Below, piece after piece: positions 25,566-34,465 of a stretch of DNA of 64,000 nucleotides. The DNA is from Clostridium sp. TW13. GTDB taxonomy: Bacteria > Bacillota > Clostridia > Clostridiales > Clostridiaceae. The DNA lies in the NCBI RefSeq assembly GCF_024345225.1, contig NZ_BROD01000001.1, forward strand, positions 3,794,516 to 3,858,515, written 5' to 3'. The notes beneath the pieces were generated by a model, which ran no database searches, had not been told where the DNA came from, and was given only the letters and a program-made list of their open reading frames with translations. Positions within the stretch are counted from its first letter, which is position 1. Every line of letters starts with the position of its first letter. The translations under genes and the position numbers were made by a program.

Positions 25566-26579
25566 TCAAATCATATTCCTACTAATTGAGTTAGTCAATT
25601 CACCCACTTTATCAATTTCCAATCTAATAACGTCACCACATTCTAAAAGCACACCATTTTCCATTCCACAACAGTTAGGTATAGTTCCGGTAGCCATAAA
25701 TTCTCCAGCATAAACATGCTCTCCTTTAGAAGCATATGCAACAGCTTTTCCCAAAGAATGATAAAATTCATTAAGCTGACCCTCTGCAACTTTTTCATCA
25801 TTGATATATACCCTAGTTTTAAGTGTATCCATAACCGGAAGTATTTCATCTGCTGTAACCACCACTGAAGAAATTGCACTTGCAAAATCCTTGCACTTAC
25901 ATGGGCCAAATCCAGTTTTCCTCATCTCATCGAATTGTACATTACGAGCACTAAAATCATTAAATATACAAAATGCACCTATAGCATCAAGTCCTTCTTT
26001 CTCTGTTGCATTTATAATATCTTTTGTAATGATCATTCCAAGCTCAAGTTCATAATCTTTTAATGTAGCATATTTAGGATATGTTATAGTCTCACCATCC
26101 CCCACAAAAGAAAGCACATTTCCCTTATAGTATACAGGGTTGTCATACCACGGTTTTTTAGGGAAAAACGCTGGAAAAGGTTTGCTCGTAATTCCTTCAT
26201 AAATTTTTACTAACGGCATTACCTTAGGCATCAAGCGTTTAGCATATCCACAGGAACTGTTAATCAAATGCCTTTCACTAAGCATAAAATCACGATAAAG
26301 TAATGGTCTAAATGGCATTACCTCTTCCCCCTCTAGTATCAATTTTGCCTTATTTACCTCTGCAAGCATTATTAATTCTTCCAACTTAGGTTGAAGAATA
26401 TCTCTATCTTTCAAGAACGCAATGAGATCATCAGATGCCTTTTCAAGCATTGCACGTTCTCTTGTACCATCATTAGGTATAGACTCTAATACTGCCTTAA
26501 AGGCAATCCATAAGTTATCCTTCCATACACATAATGTATACTTTTCACAATTCATAATTTTTATCTTTTTTAATCTCAT
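25566..26579 (-). CDS. Fumarylacetoacetate hydrolase (FAH) family protein
   Basis: 337 residues from the ATG at 26579, supported by GGGGAGA upstream. The FAH catalytic domain covers about residues 120-330: metal-site motif DYELELGMII (Glu-x-Glu), then FNDFSARNVQ and FASAISSVVV, ending with GTIPNCCGMENG. Relatives include 2-keto-4-pentenoate hydratases, acylpyruvate hydrolases and fumarylpyruvate hydrolases. An ORF reading 47 codons further upstream is an artefact: those codons are the MITE-like repeat at 26599-26666. A TetR-type operator lies 106 bases upstream. Confidence 0.82.
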   Translation of the reverse strand: MRLKKIKIMNCEKYTLCVWKDNLWIAFKAVLESIPNDGTRERAMLEKASDDLIAFLKDRDILQPKLEELIMLAEVNKAKLILEGEEVMPFRPLLYRDFMLSERHLINSSCGYAKRLMPKVMPLVKIYEGITSKPFPAFFPKKPWYDNPVYYKGNVLSFVGDGETITYPKYATLKDYELELGMIITKDIINATEKEGLDAIGAFCIFNDFSARNVQFDEMRKTGFGPCKCKDFASAISSVVVTADEILPVMDTLKTRVYINDEKVAEGQLNEFYHSLGKAVAYASKGEHVYAGEFMATGTIPNCCGMENGVLLECGDVIRLEIDKVGELTNSISRNMI

Positions 26580-26598
26580 TATAATCTCTCCCCTTTTA

Positions 26599-26666
26599 AG
26601 GCATCTAAAAATAAATAAGTCACTATCCGTTGCATATTTGGACTTGTTATTTATTTTCACATATCT
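26599..26666. repeat. MITE-like palindromic repeat, copy B
   Basis: Ends AGGCATCTAAAAATAAATAA and, from the other side, AGATATGTGAAAATAAATAA. Core AACAAGTC is present next to the right end. It lies between the TetR operator and the FAH-family start codon, so it is in the 5' UTR. Confidence 0.7.
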
Positions 26667-26684
26667 AATATATTTATTCCCCAC

Positions 26685-26698
26685 TTGAACATGTTCAA
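26685..26698. promoter_or_regulatory. TetR operator upstream of the FAH-family gene
   Basis: TTGAACATGTTCAA is a perfect 14-bp palindrome, identical to the one upstream of the TetR gene at 27416-27429 and preceded in both cases by CAC. Confidence 0.8.
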
Positions 26699-26710
26699 AT
26701 AGCATTAAAA

Positions 26711-26737
26711 GAATACCCACTCCTATGAAAGTGGGTA
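26711..26737 (-). terminator. Weak terminator after the TetR gene
   Basis: TACCCAC (26714-26720) pairs with GTGGGTA (26731-26737); the minus strand continues TTCTTTTAAT. It begins 7 bases past the TetR stop codon. Confidence 0.6.
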
Positions 26738-26743
26738 ATACCT

Positions 26744-27388
26744 TTATATAACATAACTTTCTTCTTCTAATTTTGCTACTATATTTGAAATATCATTTTC
26801 CATTTCACCTATACGTCTTTTTACATGCTGAATTTCTGTTTCATCAACATTAAAAGCATGCAGGCTTATTTCTATAAATGTATTTATCATTTTATCAAAT
26901 TCAATATCTCGTTTGAAATATCTGCTTGCAATGCAGCTACGCACTACACCCTTTATCATTAATGTACGGACATAATAATCCTCAAGAGTATAATCAGGAT
27001 TGTACTCTTTGAATAATCCCTGCGATCTTTGAGAGGCACGAGCTGTAAGCTTATCTAATATTACATTTGAGCTATAGGCTTCATAATAAAATTCACAAAC
27101 CAACTCATTAGTCTCAACTGCTTTGAGTTCTATTGCGCACATAATTGCATATCTTAAGGCACAACTTTCACTTTCACTAAAGTGATCGTTCACCAACTCT
27201 TCACTCCTATTGAACAATTCTAAAACTATGGCCTGAAATATATCTTCTTTATTCTGAAAAAAGTGATATATGCTTCCAATTAGAACCCCAGATTTCTCAA
27301 CAATTTGCCTAATAGTAGTTTTTTTATACCCCTGACTTGCAAATAATTCTTTGGCTGCAAATAGTATTTTATCTCTTACATCATCCAT
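26744..27388 (-). CDS. TetR-family regulator, likely controlling the FAH-family gene
   Basis: 214 residues. HTH at about 24-45, KTTIRQIVEKSGVLIGSIYHFF, the typical TetR recognition region; the rest is the helical ligand/dimer domain. The same palindrome TTGAACATGTTCAA occurs just upstream of this gene and upstream of the FAH-family gene, which is strong evidence that it binds both. AGGAG precedes the ATG. The inducer is probably the substrate of the FAH-family enzyme or a related aromatic/keto acid, which is inference. Confidence 0.82.
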   Translation of the reverse strand: MDDVRDKILFAAKELFASQGYKKTTIRQIVEKSGVLIGSIYHFFQNKEDIFQAIVLELFNRSEELVNDHFSESESCALRYAIMCAIELKAVETNELVCEFYYEAYSSNVILDKLTARASQRSQGLFKEYNPDYTLEDYYVRTLMIKGVVRSCIASRYFKRDIEFDKMINTFIEISLHAFNVDETEIQHVKRRIGEMENDISNIVAKLEEESYVI

Positions 27389-27415
27389 ACAACTTATCTC
27401 CTAGTATAATACACT

Positions 27416-27429
27416 TGAACATGTTCAAT
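27416..27429. promoter_or_regulatory. TetR operator upstream of the TetR gene itself
   Basis: Perfect palindrome TTGAACATGTTCAA, 28 bases ahead of the TetR start codon; identical to the site at 26685-26698. It implies autoregulation. Confidence 0.8.
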
Positions 27430-27526
27430 TTAGTTACATATTATTCCTTTAATATGAATTTGTCAAGAACAAATACAATATTAACCTCCTAGGTTCTATC
27501 CATTAATACTGCATTTCCAATTATGC

Positions 27527-28642
27527 TTATTTTCTACCATAAGTAATTAATAAACCCTGCACTTTTAAAAATGATCTTCTCTTTTGCTTATCCCTAAAAT
27601 AGTCTGCTATTCTGGATTGTAGCGTGATATATGCTTCTGCCTCAACTCTGCCAATTCCTCTACTCATTAACAATTCAACTGTATTTTCTTGATTTGATAC
27701 ATTAAAGGATTTATCCAATCCATTAATTTCAATGAAATCTTGTGCTTTTTCATTATAATCTGACATATTATGATTTGCATACATTACTTTATCATTCATA
27801 CGAATATCAATATCATGTAACCCTAAATGTTCCATATAGAATGGTAATCTCATTCCGATTGCATAGTCCCTACCTTCACATTCCAGCTCCTTTCTCCATA
27901 CATCATGAAAATCAAAGGCTGTGCAAAGATAGTCATAATTTACTTCATCAATGTACAATCCATCATTCTCAAATTCCCTATTAACATCTACACAAACAAC
28001 AAGGCCATCTTTCTTAACTGAAGCTACCATCTTCTTCAATACTTCCATTGGTTTATTCATATGCCTCAACCCAGCTTGACAAATAACCATATCATAACTA
28101 TTTTGAGTTTCAAGAGAATATATGTCTGATGCAATAAACTTCGCATCAAAGTTAGTTTTATCAAAATTTACTTTTGCCTTATTAGTAAAGTATTCATTAT
28201 CAACCCCTGTATAGGTACTTCCTTTCGGCAAAAGTTCAAGTAACTTCAAACCAAGCTGCCCCTCTCCACATCTATATTCAATAGCGTTTATTGGAGAGTT
28301 TACATGCCAAACATTTTCTATAAGATGCTTTAGGTATTCATCGTTCCAAAAGTATTTTCTATTTTTATATAACTTATCAGTTTTTCCATTCCAATTATCC
28401 CGGTTGTCTGTATCCTTTGGTATATATGTTTGATAACGTAGTGGTTTAATACCTAGTAGCTCGTCCACAGAAACATCAAAATATTCAGCTATACTTGGCA
28501 ACAAAGTAATATCTGGCATTGTTACTCCTGTCTCCCACTTACTAACCGATTGAAAAGATACTCCTAGAACTTCTGCTAACTCTTGTTGTCCTATTCCTTT
28601 ATTTTTCCTCAATTCTGCTATTTTAAGTTTGACTGTTGTCAT
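27527..28642 (-). CDS. HTH (Cro/CI) and SAM-methyltransferase fusion protein
   Basis: 371 residues. An N-terminal Cro/CI-type HTH spans about 1-65 (LRKNKGIGQQELAEVLGVSF, SVSKWETGVTMPD, VSVDELLG). A class I SAM-dependent methyltransferase-like domain follows from about residue 110, with glycine loop YRCGEGQLGLKLL, Asp/Asn motif GVDNEYF and motif IV-like VICQAGLRHM. Such fusions occur in Firmicutes, but the role is not known to me; it could be a regulator sensing SAM or a modifying enzyme that regulates itself. AAGGAGG precedes the ATG and a palindromic operator-like site is 29 bases upstream. Confidence 0.75.
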   Translation of the reverse strand: MTTVKLKIAELRKNKGIGQQELAEVLGVSFQSVSKWETGVTMPDITLLPSIAEYFDVSVDELLGIKPLRYQTYIPKDTDNRDNWNGKTDKLYKNRKYFWNDEYLKHLIENVWHVNSPINAIEYRCGEGQLGLKLLELLPKGSTYTGVDNEYFTNKAKVNFDKTNFDAKFIASDIYSLETQNSYDMVICQAGLRHMNKPMEVLKKMVASVKKDGLVVCVDVNREFENDGLYIDEVNYDYLCTAFDFHDVWRKELECEGRDYAIGMRLPFYMEHLGLHDIDIRMNDKVMYANHNMSDYNEKAQDFIEINGLDKSFNVSNQENTVELLMSRGIGRVEAEAYITLQSRIADYFRDKQKRRSFLKVQGLLITYGRK

Positions 28643-28670
28643 AAAAAATTACCTCCTTGAATTTGATAAC

Positions 28671-28692
28671 TTAATACTAGCACCAGTATTAA
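28671..28692. promoter_or_regulatory. Operator-like palindrome before the HTH-methyltransferase gene
   Basis: TTAATACT (28671-28678) and AGTATTAA (28685-28692) form a perfect 8-bp inverted repeat with a 6-base spacer. Its size and position fit autoregulation by the Cro/CI-type HTH. Confidence 0.6.
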
Positions 28693-28830
28693 CTCAAACC
28701 CATAACGTAAAATGAGAAATTACTCGCACATTAGTTGAAATAATAATACATTGTTCCTAAATATCATTATACATACTGATACTATACTTTGAAATATATG
28801 TAAACTACAAATACATTTAAGGAAATAGAA

Positions 28831-28866
28831 AACAGCAATAATACCTTTTAATATTACTGCTGTCTT
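28831..28866 (-). terminator. Terminator after the metallophosphoesterase gene
   Basis: CAGCAATAAT pairs with ATTACTGCTG (one G-T pair) around ACCTTTTAAT; the minus strand continues TTTTCTATTTCC. It lies about 20 bases past the stop codon at 28885. Confidence 0.65.
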
Positions 28867-28884
28867 TTAGTATCAGCTATAGAT

Positions 28885-29823
28885 TCATTCTTTCTGCTTT
28901 TGTATATCTTCATTATTTCTTAAATCAAATTTTTCGATTGGTTCAGGTCCTCTTAATATTCTTCTATTTATGTTAAGGTCTCCAGTTAAATCGTATCTGA
29001 CCCTCCATTCAACCAACATTATTTTTCCATCATCTATTTCAATACCTTGTATCCCACTTGCCCTAACACATGAACCGTCATTAAAGTAAGGCAGTTCTTT
29101 AGCTTTGGGAAAATGAGGTCTATGAGTATGTCCGCAGATTATCATAATTTTGTTCTTTTCAATCCAACCACTATATATACGTTCGATTTTATGAATTCTT
29201 TCAGCATTTTTTACAGGACTTGCAGGATTCGTGAATCCTATTGAGTGAAGATATCTCCAAAAATACCTTACTGTAAGCCTATTAAAATGCCACAACCTGT
29301 CATTCATTCTATCTCCTTGATGTCCATGAACAGTTAGTATCTCCTGTCCTGTATCTTTATGCTTAAACACTACTGCTTCATAGGGTGTAATACCAGGAAA
29401 TAATTCAATATGCTCTTCGTTATACTCATCGTAGAACCTATAATAATTCTTCTCTACAAAATTAGAATACTTTAAACATATGTTGTGATTTCCGTACAAC
29501 ATGATCAATCTATTTGAATCAAAGAACCTTTTCAATAGAGAATAGTCTTCATCATGTGCCAATCTTATCTCCTTAAAGTTAGTGTTTTCCCAAAGCTCAT
29601 CTCCATCTCCAACTTCTATATAAGTATATCCATTGTTAAAATAGAACTCTAATGCATATAAAAATACATTCTGATTTTTTGCAAATTCATCACCTGGCGT
29701 ACCAGTTCCTCTATGGCAATCACTGAAAAATATATATTTAGATTTGTTATCAAAGTATTCAATTTTTGCATTATCATATGCTTCTGTTAATCTCTTTTCT
29801 GCTAGTTTCTTTTCAAACAACAT
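28885..29823 (-). CDS. Calcineurin-like metallophosphoesterase
   Basis: 312 residues from the ATG at 29823. The five metal-site blocks of the family appear in order: FSDCHRGTGTPGDEF, GDGDELWEN, GNHNI, VHGHQGDRMND and CGHTHRPHFP. The overall layout resembles LpxH-like UDP-diacylglucosamine hydrolases, but a Gram-positive host makes a lipid A substrate unlikely; other phosphomono- or diesters are candidates. GGGG is 11 bases upstream of the chosen ATG. It is monocistronic, with a terminator downstream. Confidence 0.82.
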   Translation of the reverse strand: MLFEKKLAEKRLTEAYDNAKIEYFDNKSKYIFFSDCHRGTGTPGDEFAKNQNVFLYALEFYFNNGYTYIEVGDGDELWENTNFKEIRLAHDEDYSLLKRFFDSNRLIMLYGNHNICLKYSNFVEKNYYRFYDEYNEEHIELFPGITPYEAVVFKHKDTGQEILTVHGHQGDRMNDRLWHFNRLTVRYFWRYLHSIGFTNPASPVKNAERIHKIERIYSGWIEKNKIMIICGHTHRPHFPKAKELPYFNDGSCVRASGIQGIEIDDGKIMLVEWRVRYDLTGDLNINRRILRGPEPIEKFDLRNNEDIQKQKE

Positions 29824-30092
29824 GGCATGGTACACCCCTTTATGAGCATTTAAACAATCTTGATATTAGTTAATGTACCCTTTTAAGTAAAAATATATTT
29901 AAGTTTATATTATTAAAGCAAATAATTTAGGTACAATTGGTTTTTTCAAATCTGCTATGTTTACATGACATTCAGGATTAGACAAACATAAATCCGTTTT
30001 ATCATGAAACAAATCACACTCTTTCCTTCTATTTACTTGGGTATTACACTTTCGAATTTACTCTAATGGCATGAACTTAAATATCTATTCCA

Positions 30093-30121
30093 TTGAACTT
30101 ATACTGGTTGTCAAGTATAAT
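30093..30121 (+). promoter_or_regulatory. Sigma-A-type promoter of the LRR gene
   Basis: -35 TTGAAC (30093-30098), a 17-base spacer and a perfect -10 TATAAT (30116-30121). It lies 29 bases before the TTG start. Nothing else was seen in the 326-base gap 29824-30149. Confidence 0.8.
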
Positions 30122-30149
30122 AATGGTAAACTAAAAGGGGGAATTACTT

Positions 30150-31859
30150 TTGAAAAAAATATTAAAAACTTCAAACCTAATGAAAGTTCTTTTATTTACT
30201 TTATTAGCAACTTTCATAATTTCATCAGGGAATTTTTTTGCAGCCACTGCAGCTAATTTGTCCATAAGTAACATAAACAACATTAATAAAACTATAAGTT
30301 TAGGTGACAAGTACTCACTACCCACTACAGTAACAGCAACCATGAGTAACAAATCTACTAAACAATTAACTGTAACATGGAATACTAAAACTATTAACAC
30401 GAATAAAGCTGGTAAATATACCTTCTCAGGTACTGTGCAAGGTTACAATAAAAAAATTACTGCAACTTTAACAGTTCAAAATACTGTTGTTACATTTAAT
30501 GATCAGATATTAGATGCAATAATAAGATACATGATTAAAAAGCCTAATGGAAAATTATACAGAAGTGATGTTTTAAATATAACCAAACTATCATCAAGTA
30601 CTGTACAGTTTCTAGACCATTCAAAATTTAAGGATTATAGAGTAAAAAATCTTACAGGTATCGATAACCTTGTTAATTTACAGACTCTTGATATGCATTA
30701 TGCTGCGATATGTGATATAACTCCGTTGAAAAGCTTAACTAATCTACAATATCTTGATTTGGGTGAAATGAATTTTATTACACTTAACGATATAAGTGCA
30801 TTAAAAGGATTGACCAACTTAAAATATCTTGATTTAGACTGTCTTCATATTAAAGATATAAGTCCTCTAAAAGGCTTAACTAACCTGAAGCACCTTAATC
30901 TACCACGTAACGAAATTAAAGATATAAGCCCACTAAAAGGGTTAACTAATTTACAAATTCTTAATTTAGAAGGTAATGAAATTAAAGATATAAGTCAGTT
31001 AAAGGGATTGACTAACTTACAAGATCTTGATTTGAGTTCTATGTGTGGAGGTATGGATTACTGTTCTCCTCTTAAAGATATAAGTTCATTAAAAAGTTTG
31101 GCTAATTTAATAAAACTTAATTTAGATGATAATGAAATTAATGATGTAAGTCCATTAAATGGGCTGAATAAATTAACACACCTGTGTATATCCGGTAACA
31201 AGATCACAAATATATCGTTAAAAGGATTGCAAAATTTAGATTGTCTTGATGCATCATTTAATAATATTACAAGTGTAGAATTAAGTAACTTGCCCAAACT
31301 AAAAAACATATGGTTGATTAATAATAAGATTTCAAGGATAACATTAAACAACTTGCCTAACCTAACTGATTTAGGATTAAATAATAATAAAATCACAACT
31401 ATATCATTAAGCACTCTACCACATTTAAAAAGTTTGAGTCTAAATAGTAATAACTTAAGTAACATAAATTTAATAAAAAATTCAATAAAAAACCTACCTA
31501 GCTTAAATGATCTTAACTTAAGTAATAATAATTTAAGCGACATAAATTTATTGGGGGGATTCACCAACTTAACATGCCTCAATTTAGAAAAGAATCAAAT
31601 TAAAGACATAAGTACATTAAAACCATTGACTAAATTAAAGCAACTTAATTTAAGTCATAATCAAATTAAAGATATAAGTATATTAAAATCATTAACTAGT
31701 TTGAAAGAGCTTGATTTAAGCTATAATCAAATTAAAGATATAAGTTCACTTAAAAAATTAGTTAACTTAGAAGTTCTATACTTATATAAAAATCAAATAA
31801 GCGATACAGATATATCATCATTAAAAAAAATTCTACCAAAATGCAGTATATCCTTTTAA
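30150..31859 (+). CDS. Secreted leucine-rich-repeat protein (internalin-like)
   Basis: 569 residues, TTG start supported by AAAGGGGG. Signal peptide about residues 1-34 (VLLFTLLATFIISSGNFFAA, cleavage near ATAA). An Ig-like bacterial domain (Big_4-like) spans about 38-110: SLGDKYSLPTTVTATMSN, LTVTWNTKTI, YTFSGTV. After a short linker (about 115-165) comes a long run of about 17 LRRs of roughly 22 residues, many with the consensus LKGLTNLKxLNLxxNxIKDIS. No sortase motif or membrane anchor is visible, so it is probably released or bound non-covalently. It likely binds a protein or polysaccharide outside the cell. Confidence 0.85.
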   Translation: MKKILKTSNLMKVLLFTLLATFIISSGNFFAATAANLSISNINNINKTISLGDKYSLPTTVTATMSNKSTKQLTVTWNTKTINTNKAGKYTFSGTVQGYNKKITATLTVQNTVVTFNDQILDAIIRYMIKKPNGKLYRSDVLNITKLSSSTVQFLDHSKFKDYRVKNLTGIDNLVNLQTLDMHYAAICDITPLKSLTNLQYLDLGEMNFITLNDISALKGLTNLKYLDLDCLHIKDISPLKGLTNLKHLNLPRNEIKDISPLKGLTNLQILNLEGNEIKDISQLKGLTNLQDLDLSSMCGGMDYCSPLKDISSLKSLANLIKLNLDDNEINDVSPLNGLNKLTHLCISGNKITNISLKGLQNLDCLDASFNNITSVELSNLPKLKNIWLINNKISRITLNNLPNLTDLGLNNNKITTISLSTLPHLKSLSLNSNNLSNINLIKNSIKNLPSLNDLNLSNNNLSDINLLGGFTNLTCLNLEKNQIKDISTLKPLTKLKQLNLSHNQIKDISILKSLTSLKELDLSYNQIKDISSLKKLVNLEVLYLYKNQISDTDISSLKKILPKCSISF

Positions 31860-31891
31860 TATTAAGTTTCTAGAATATTTTTATAGCATTA

Positions 31892-31923
31892 AGCTCAAGC
31901 CCTTCTAAATTAAAGGCTTGAGC
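31892..31923. terminator. Terminator hairpin between convergent genes
   Basis: AGCTCAAGCC (31892-31901) and AGCTCAAGCC read from the other strand (31914-31923) form a perfect 10-bp stem with a 12-base loop. The T-tract is modest on both strands. Confidence 0.65.
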
Positions 31924-31958
31924 TATCTTAATTCTTAGTAATATTTTTTGTAGAACTT

Positions 31959-33515
31959 CTATACAATTTTAGTAGTCCAATCCTCACAATTCCACACGTC
32001 TGTTACTACGTCTCTATAGAATTCAGGCTCATGACATACTAAAAGTATACTTCCTTTATATTCTCTTAATGCTCTCTTAAGTTCATCCTTTGCCTCTACA
32101 TCTAAGTGGTTTGTAGGTTCGTCTAGGATTAAGATATTTGTTTCCTTATTTATAAGCTTACATAATCTAACCTTAGCTTGTTCTCCTCCACTAAGTACAC
32201 ATACCTTACTTTCAATATGCTTATTAGTAAGTCCACACTTTGCAAGAGCAGATCTTACTTCATATTGAGTGTATGACTGGAAGTCCTGCCACACTTCTTC
32301 AATACAAGTATTATAGTTTGCTTCTTTTATTTCTTGCTCAAAGTATCCTAGTAATTGATAATCACCTAGTTCAACTTCTCCACTTAGAGGCTTGATAAGT
32401 CCCATCAAACTCTTTAATAATGTAGTCTTTCCAAGTCCGTTAGCTCCAACTAAAGCTATCTTCTGGCCTCTTTCCATGTAAAGATCAAGTGGTTTTGTTA
32501 ATGGTGAATCATATCCTATTACTAAACCTTTAGTTTCAAAGATTGCTTTTCCTGAAGTTCTTCCTTGCTTGAAGTTAAACTCTGGCTTTGGCTTTTCTCC
32601 TGCAAGTTCAATTATATCCATTTTATCTAGCTTCTTTTGTCTTGCCTTTGCCATACCACTAGTTGCAACTCTAGCCTTATTTCTTGCAACGAAATCTTTA
32701 AGTCCTGCTATTTCTTGTTGCTGTCTTTCATAAGCTGCTTCTAATTGCTTTTGGTTTGCTTCATGTACTCTTTGGAAATTATCATAGTCCCCTACATATC
32801 TTGTAAGCTTTCTGTTTTCCATATGATAAATTAAATTGATAACGCTATTTAAGAATGGTATATCATGTGATATTAGTATAAAGGCATTTTCATAACCTTG
32901 TAGATATCTCTTTAACCATTCAATATGTTCTTCATCTAGGTAGTTTGTAGGTTCATCTAGTAATAATATGTCTGGTGTCTCTAATAATAACTTTGATAAA
33001 AGTACCTTTGTTCTTTGTCCACCACTTAATTCAGTAACATCATTGTCTAAACCTACATCTAAAAGTCCTAAACCTTTAGCTACTTCTTCAACCTTCATAT
33101 CTATAACATAGAATCCATTGTGGTCAAGCATATCTTGGATAACTGCTGTCTTTTCAAGAGATTTATTCATTTCATCTTCATCCATTTCGCCCATTCTACC
33201 ATAGATATCATTCATTTCTTGCTCTAAGTCAAATAAGTATTGGAAAGCGCTTCTTAATACTTCTCTTATTGTCATTCCCTTTTCAAGCTTTGCATGTTGA
33301 TCCATATAACCAACTCTGACTCTGTTACTCCACTCAATATTTCCTTCATCTGGTTCAAGATGTCCTGTTACAATGTTCATGAAGGTTGATTTACCTTCAC
33401 CATTGGCTCCTATAAGCCCAACATGCTCCCCCTTAAGAAGTCTAAAGGATACATCTTCAAATATAGCTCTATCCCCAAAACCATGACTTAAATTTTTAAC
33501 CGTTAAAATACTCAT
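31959..33515 (-). CDS. ABC-F family ATPase
   Basis: 518 residues with two ABC domains and no membrane segment. Domain 1 has Walker A GANGEGKST and signature LSGGQRTKVLLSK. Domain 2 has Walker A GANGLGKTTLL and signature LSGGEQAKVRL. The two are joined by a charged linker of about 80 residues (about 240-320) rich in Gln/Lys/Arg, the P-site tRNA interaction motif of ABC-F proteins. The second H-loop reads CHEPEFY where SHD is usual. Members act on the ribosome, in translation control or antibiotic protection; which applies here cannot be told. AGGAGA precedes the ATG. Confidence 0.85.
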   Translation of the reverse strand: MSILTVKNLSHGFGDRAIFEDVSFRLLKGEHVGLIGANGEGKSTFMNIVTGHLEPDEGNIEWSNRVRVGYMDQHAKLEKGMTIREVLRSAFQYLFDLEQEMNDIYGRMGEMDEDEMNKSLEKTAVIQDMLDHNGFYVIDMKVEEVAKGLGLLDVGLDNDVTELSGGQRTKVLLSKLLLETPDILLLDEPTNYLDEEHIEWLKRYLQGYENAFILISHDIPFLNSVINLIYHMENRKLTRYVGDYDNFQRVHEANQKQLEAAYERQQQEIAGLKDFVARNKARVATSGMAKARQKKLDKMDIIELAGEKPKPEFNFKQGRTSGKAIFETKGLVIGYDSPLTKPLDLYMERGQKIALVGANGLGKTTLLKSLMGLIKPLSGEVELGDYQLLGYFEQEIKEANYNTCIEEVWQDFQSYTQYEVRSALAKCGLTNKHIESKVCVLSGGEQAKVRLCKLINKETNILILDEPTNHLDVEAKDELKRALREYKGSILLVCHEPEFYRDVVTDVWNCEDWTTKIV

Positions 33516-33851
33516 ATCTTATCTCCTCGCATAAATTATATATATTTTTAGCTATTATGTTTTAGAAATAATCTTCCTATAAACCTACGCTGTATGCTGT
33601 CATTTCAATTATTGCTTCTCTAGAGAGGATATCATATTTTATAGTACTTTATCAATATATTATCTACTCTTAAATAGTTAACTTATGGTTTTCTTGCTAT
33701 TATGTGAATTAGAATTAAACCTTAGTGAAATATATCTGCTTAAAAAAACATCTTCTTAAACATTTTTTATTTAAATAATAAATTTTATATCACTGTATTG
33801 TAGTCCATTGTATAATGATCTTAATACAAAATTTTACATTGAGGTGTTAAA

Positions 33852-34262
33852 ATGAAACATTCTAAAAAAAGTATATTTCTTTTCATTCTCTTAGTTATTG
33901 TCTCCACTTCATTGGGGGCATGCGGTAGCAAAACTCAAGATAAGGCTGACTTTGTTAGCAAAAGTAACATAAGTAGTTTTAAAATACACAACATAAAATT
34001 GCAAGAAAAAGAAATAAAATCTACCTCCACAAGAAATAAAATAATCGATTTACTTAACAGTGTGAAAATTACAAAATCAGATGTAGAACCACGTATGGGA
34101 GTTGGTTACGGAGTTATAATAACATATGATGACGGAAAGAAATTCTCTGCTAGTTATTTAGCCTCTACTATCTGCTATTCAAATGATGACAAAAAATTTA
34201 CTTGGTGTGATATAGATAAGAACATTGTAGATGATTTAAGAAGCTTTTATGATAAAAATTAG
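33852..34262 (+). CDS. Small lipoprotein, function unknown
   Basis: 136 residues. Basic N-terminus MKHSKKS, hydrophobic core FLFILLVIVST, and lipobox LGAC with lipidated Cys near residue 24, followed by GSKTQDK. The mature domain contains a VGYGVIITYDDGKKFSASY beta hairpin and two Cys (TICYS, TWCDI) that could pair. No family was recognised. GAGGTG precedes the ATG. The 336-base gap upstream (33516-33851) shows no gene; the -10-like TATAAT at about 33820 may belong to its promoter. Confidence 0.6.
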   Translation: MKHSKKSIFLFILLVIVSTSLGACGSKTQDKADFVSKSNISSFKIHNIKLQEKEIKSTSTRNKIIDLLNSVKITKSDVEPRMGVGYGVIITYDDGKKFSASYLASTICYSNDDKKFTWCDIDKNIVDDLRSFYDKN

Positions 34263-34312
34263 ACTTATTAATATGTACTGAATTGTAATCAACTTGACTT
34301 TTGTTATAGTCT

Positions 34313-34374
34313 TTATATCTTGATATCTTAATATCTCTATTTCACGATATTAAGATATCAAGAAACGCTAAAAC
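34313..34374. repeat. GATATC hairpin repeat, copy 1
   Basis: CTTGATATCTTAATAT (34319-34334) pairs perfectly with ATATTAAGATATCAAG (34347-34362) over loop CTCTATTTCACG, and is followed by AAACGCTAAAA. The loop and trailing sequence recur at 60851-60912. A second 8-bp hairpin (AACACTAG/CTAGTGTT) follows in this copy. Confidence 0.6.
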
Positions 34375-34420
34375 ACTAGATTTATAAAAAACCTAGTGTT
34401 AAGTATTTCGATGACAATAT

Positions 34421-34454
34421 AAAAACAGCTGCCAAAAATTTGGCAGCTGTTTTT
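34421..34454. terminator. Bidirectional intrinsic terminator
   Basis: AAAAACAGCTGCCA (34421-34434) pairs with TGGCAGCTGTTTTT (34441-34454), a perfect 14-bp stem ending in T-runs on both strands. It lies 11 bases past the zinc-ribbon gene on the minus strand. Confidence 0.88.
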
Positions 34455-34465
34455 ATATTTTTATA

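Noticed and set aside
28885-29823. LpxH lipid A enzyme
   Set aside because: Only the general calcineurin-like motifs are shared, and the host appears to be Gram-positive without lipid A genes in view.
31058-31582. 174-codon antisense frame inside the LRR gene
   Set aside because: A shadow of the repetitive leucine-rich repeats; the Leu/Phe-rich translation follows from the repeat codons.
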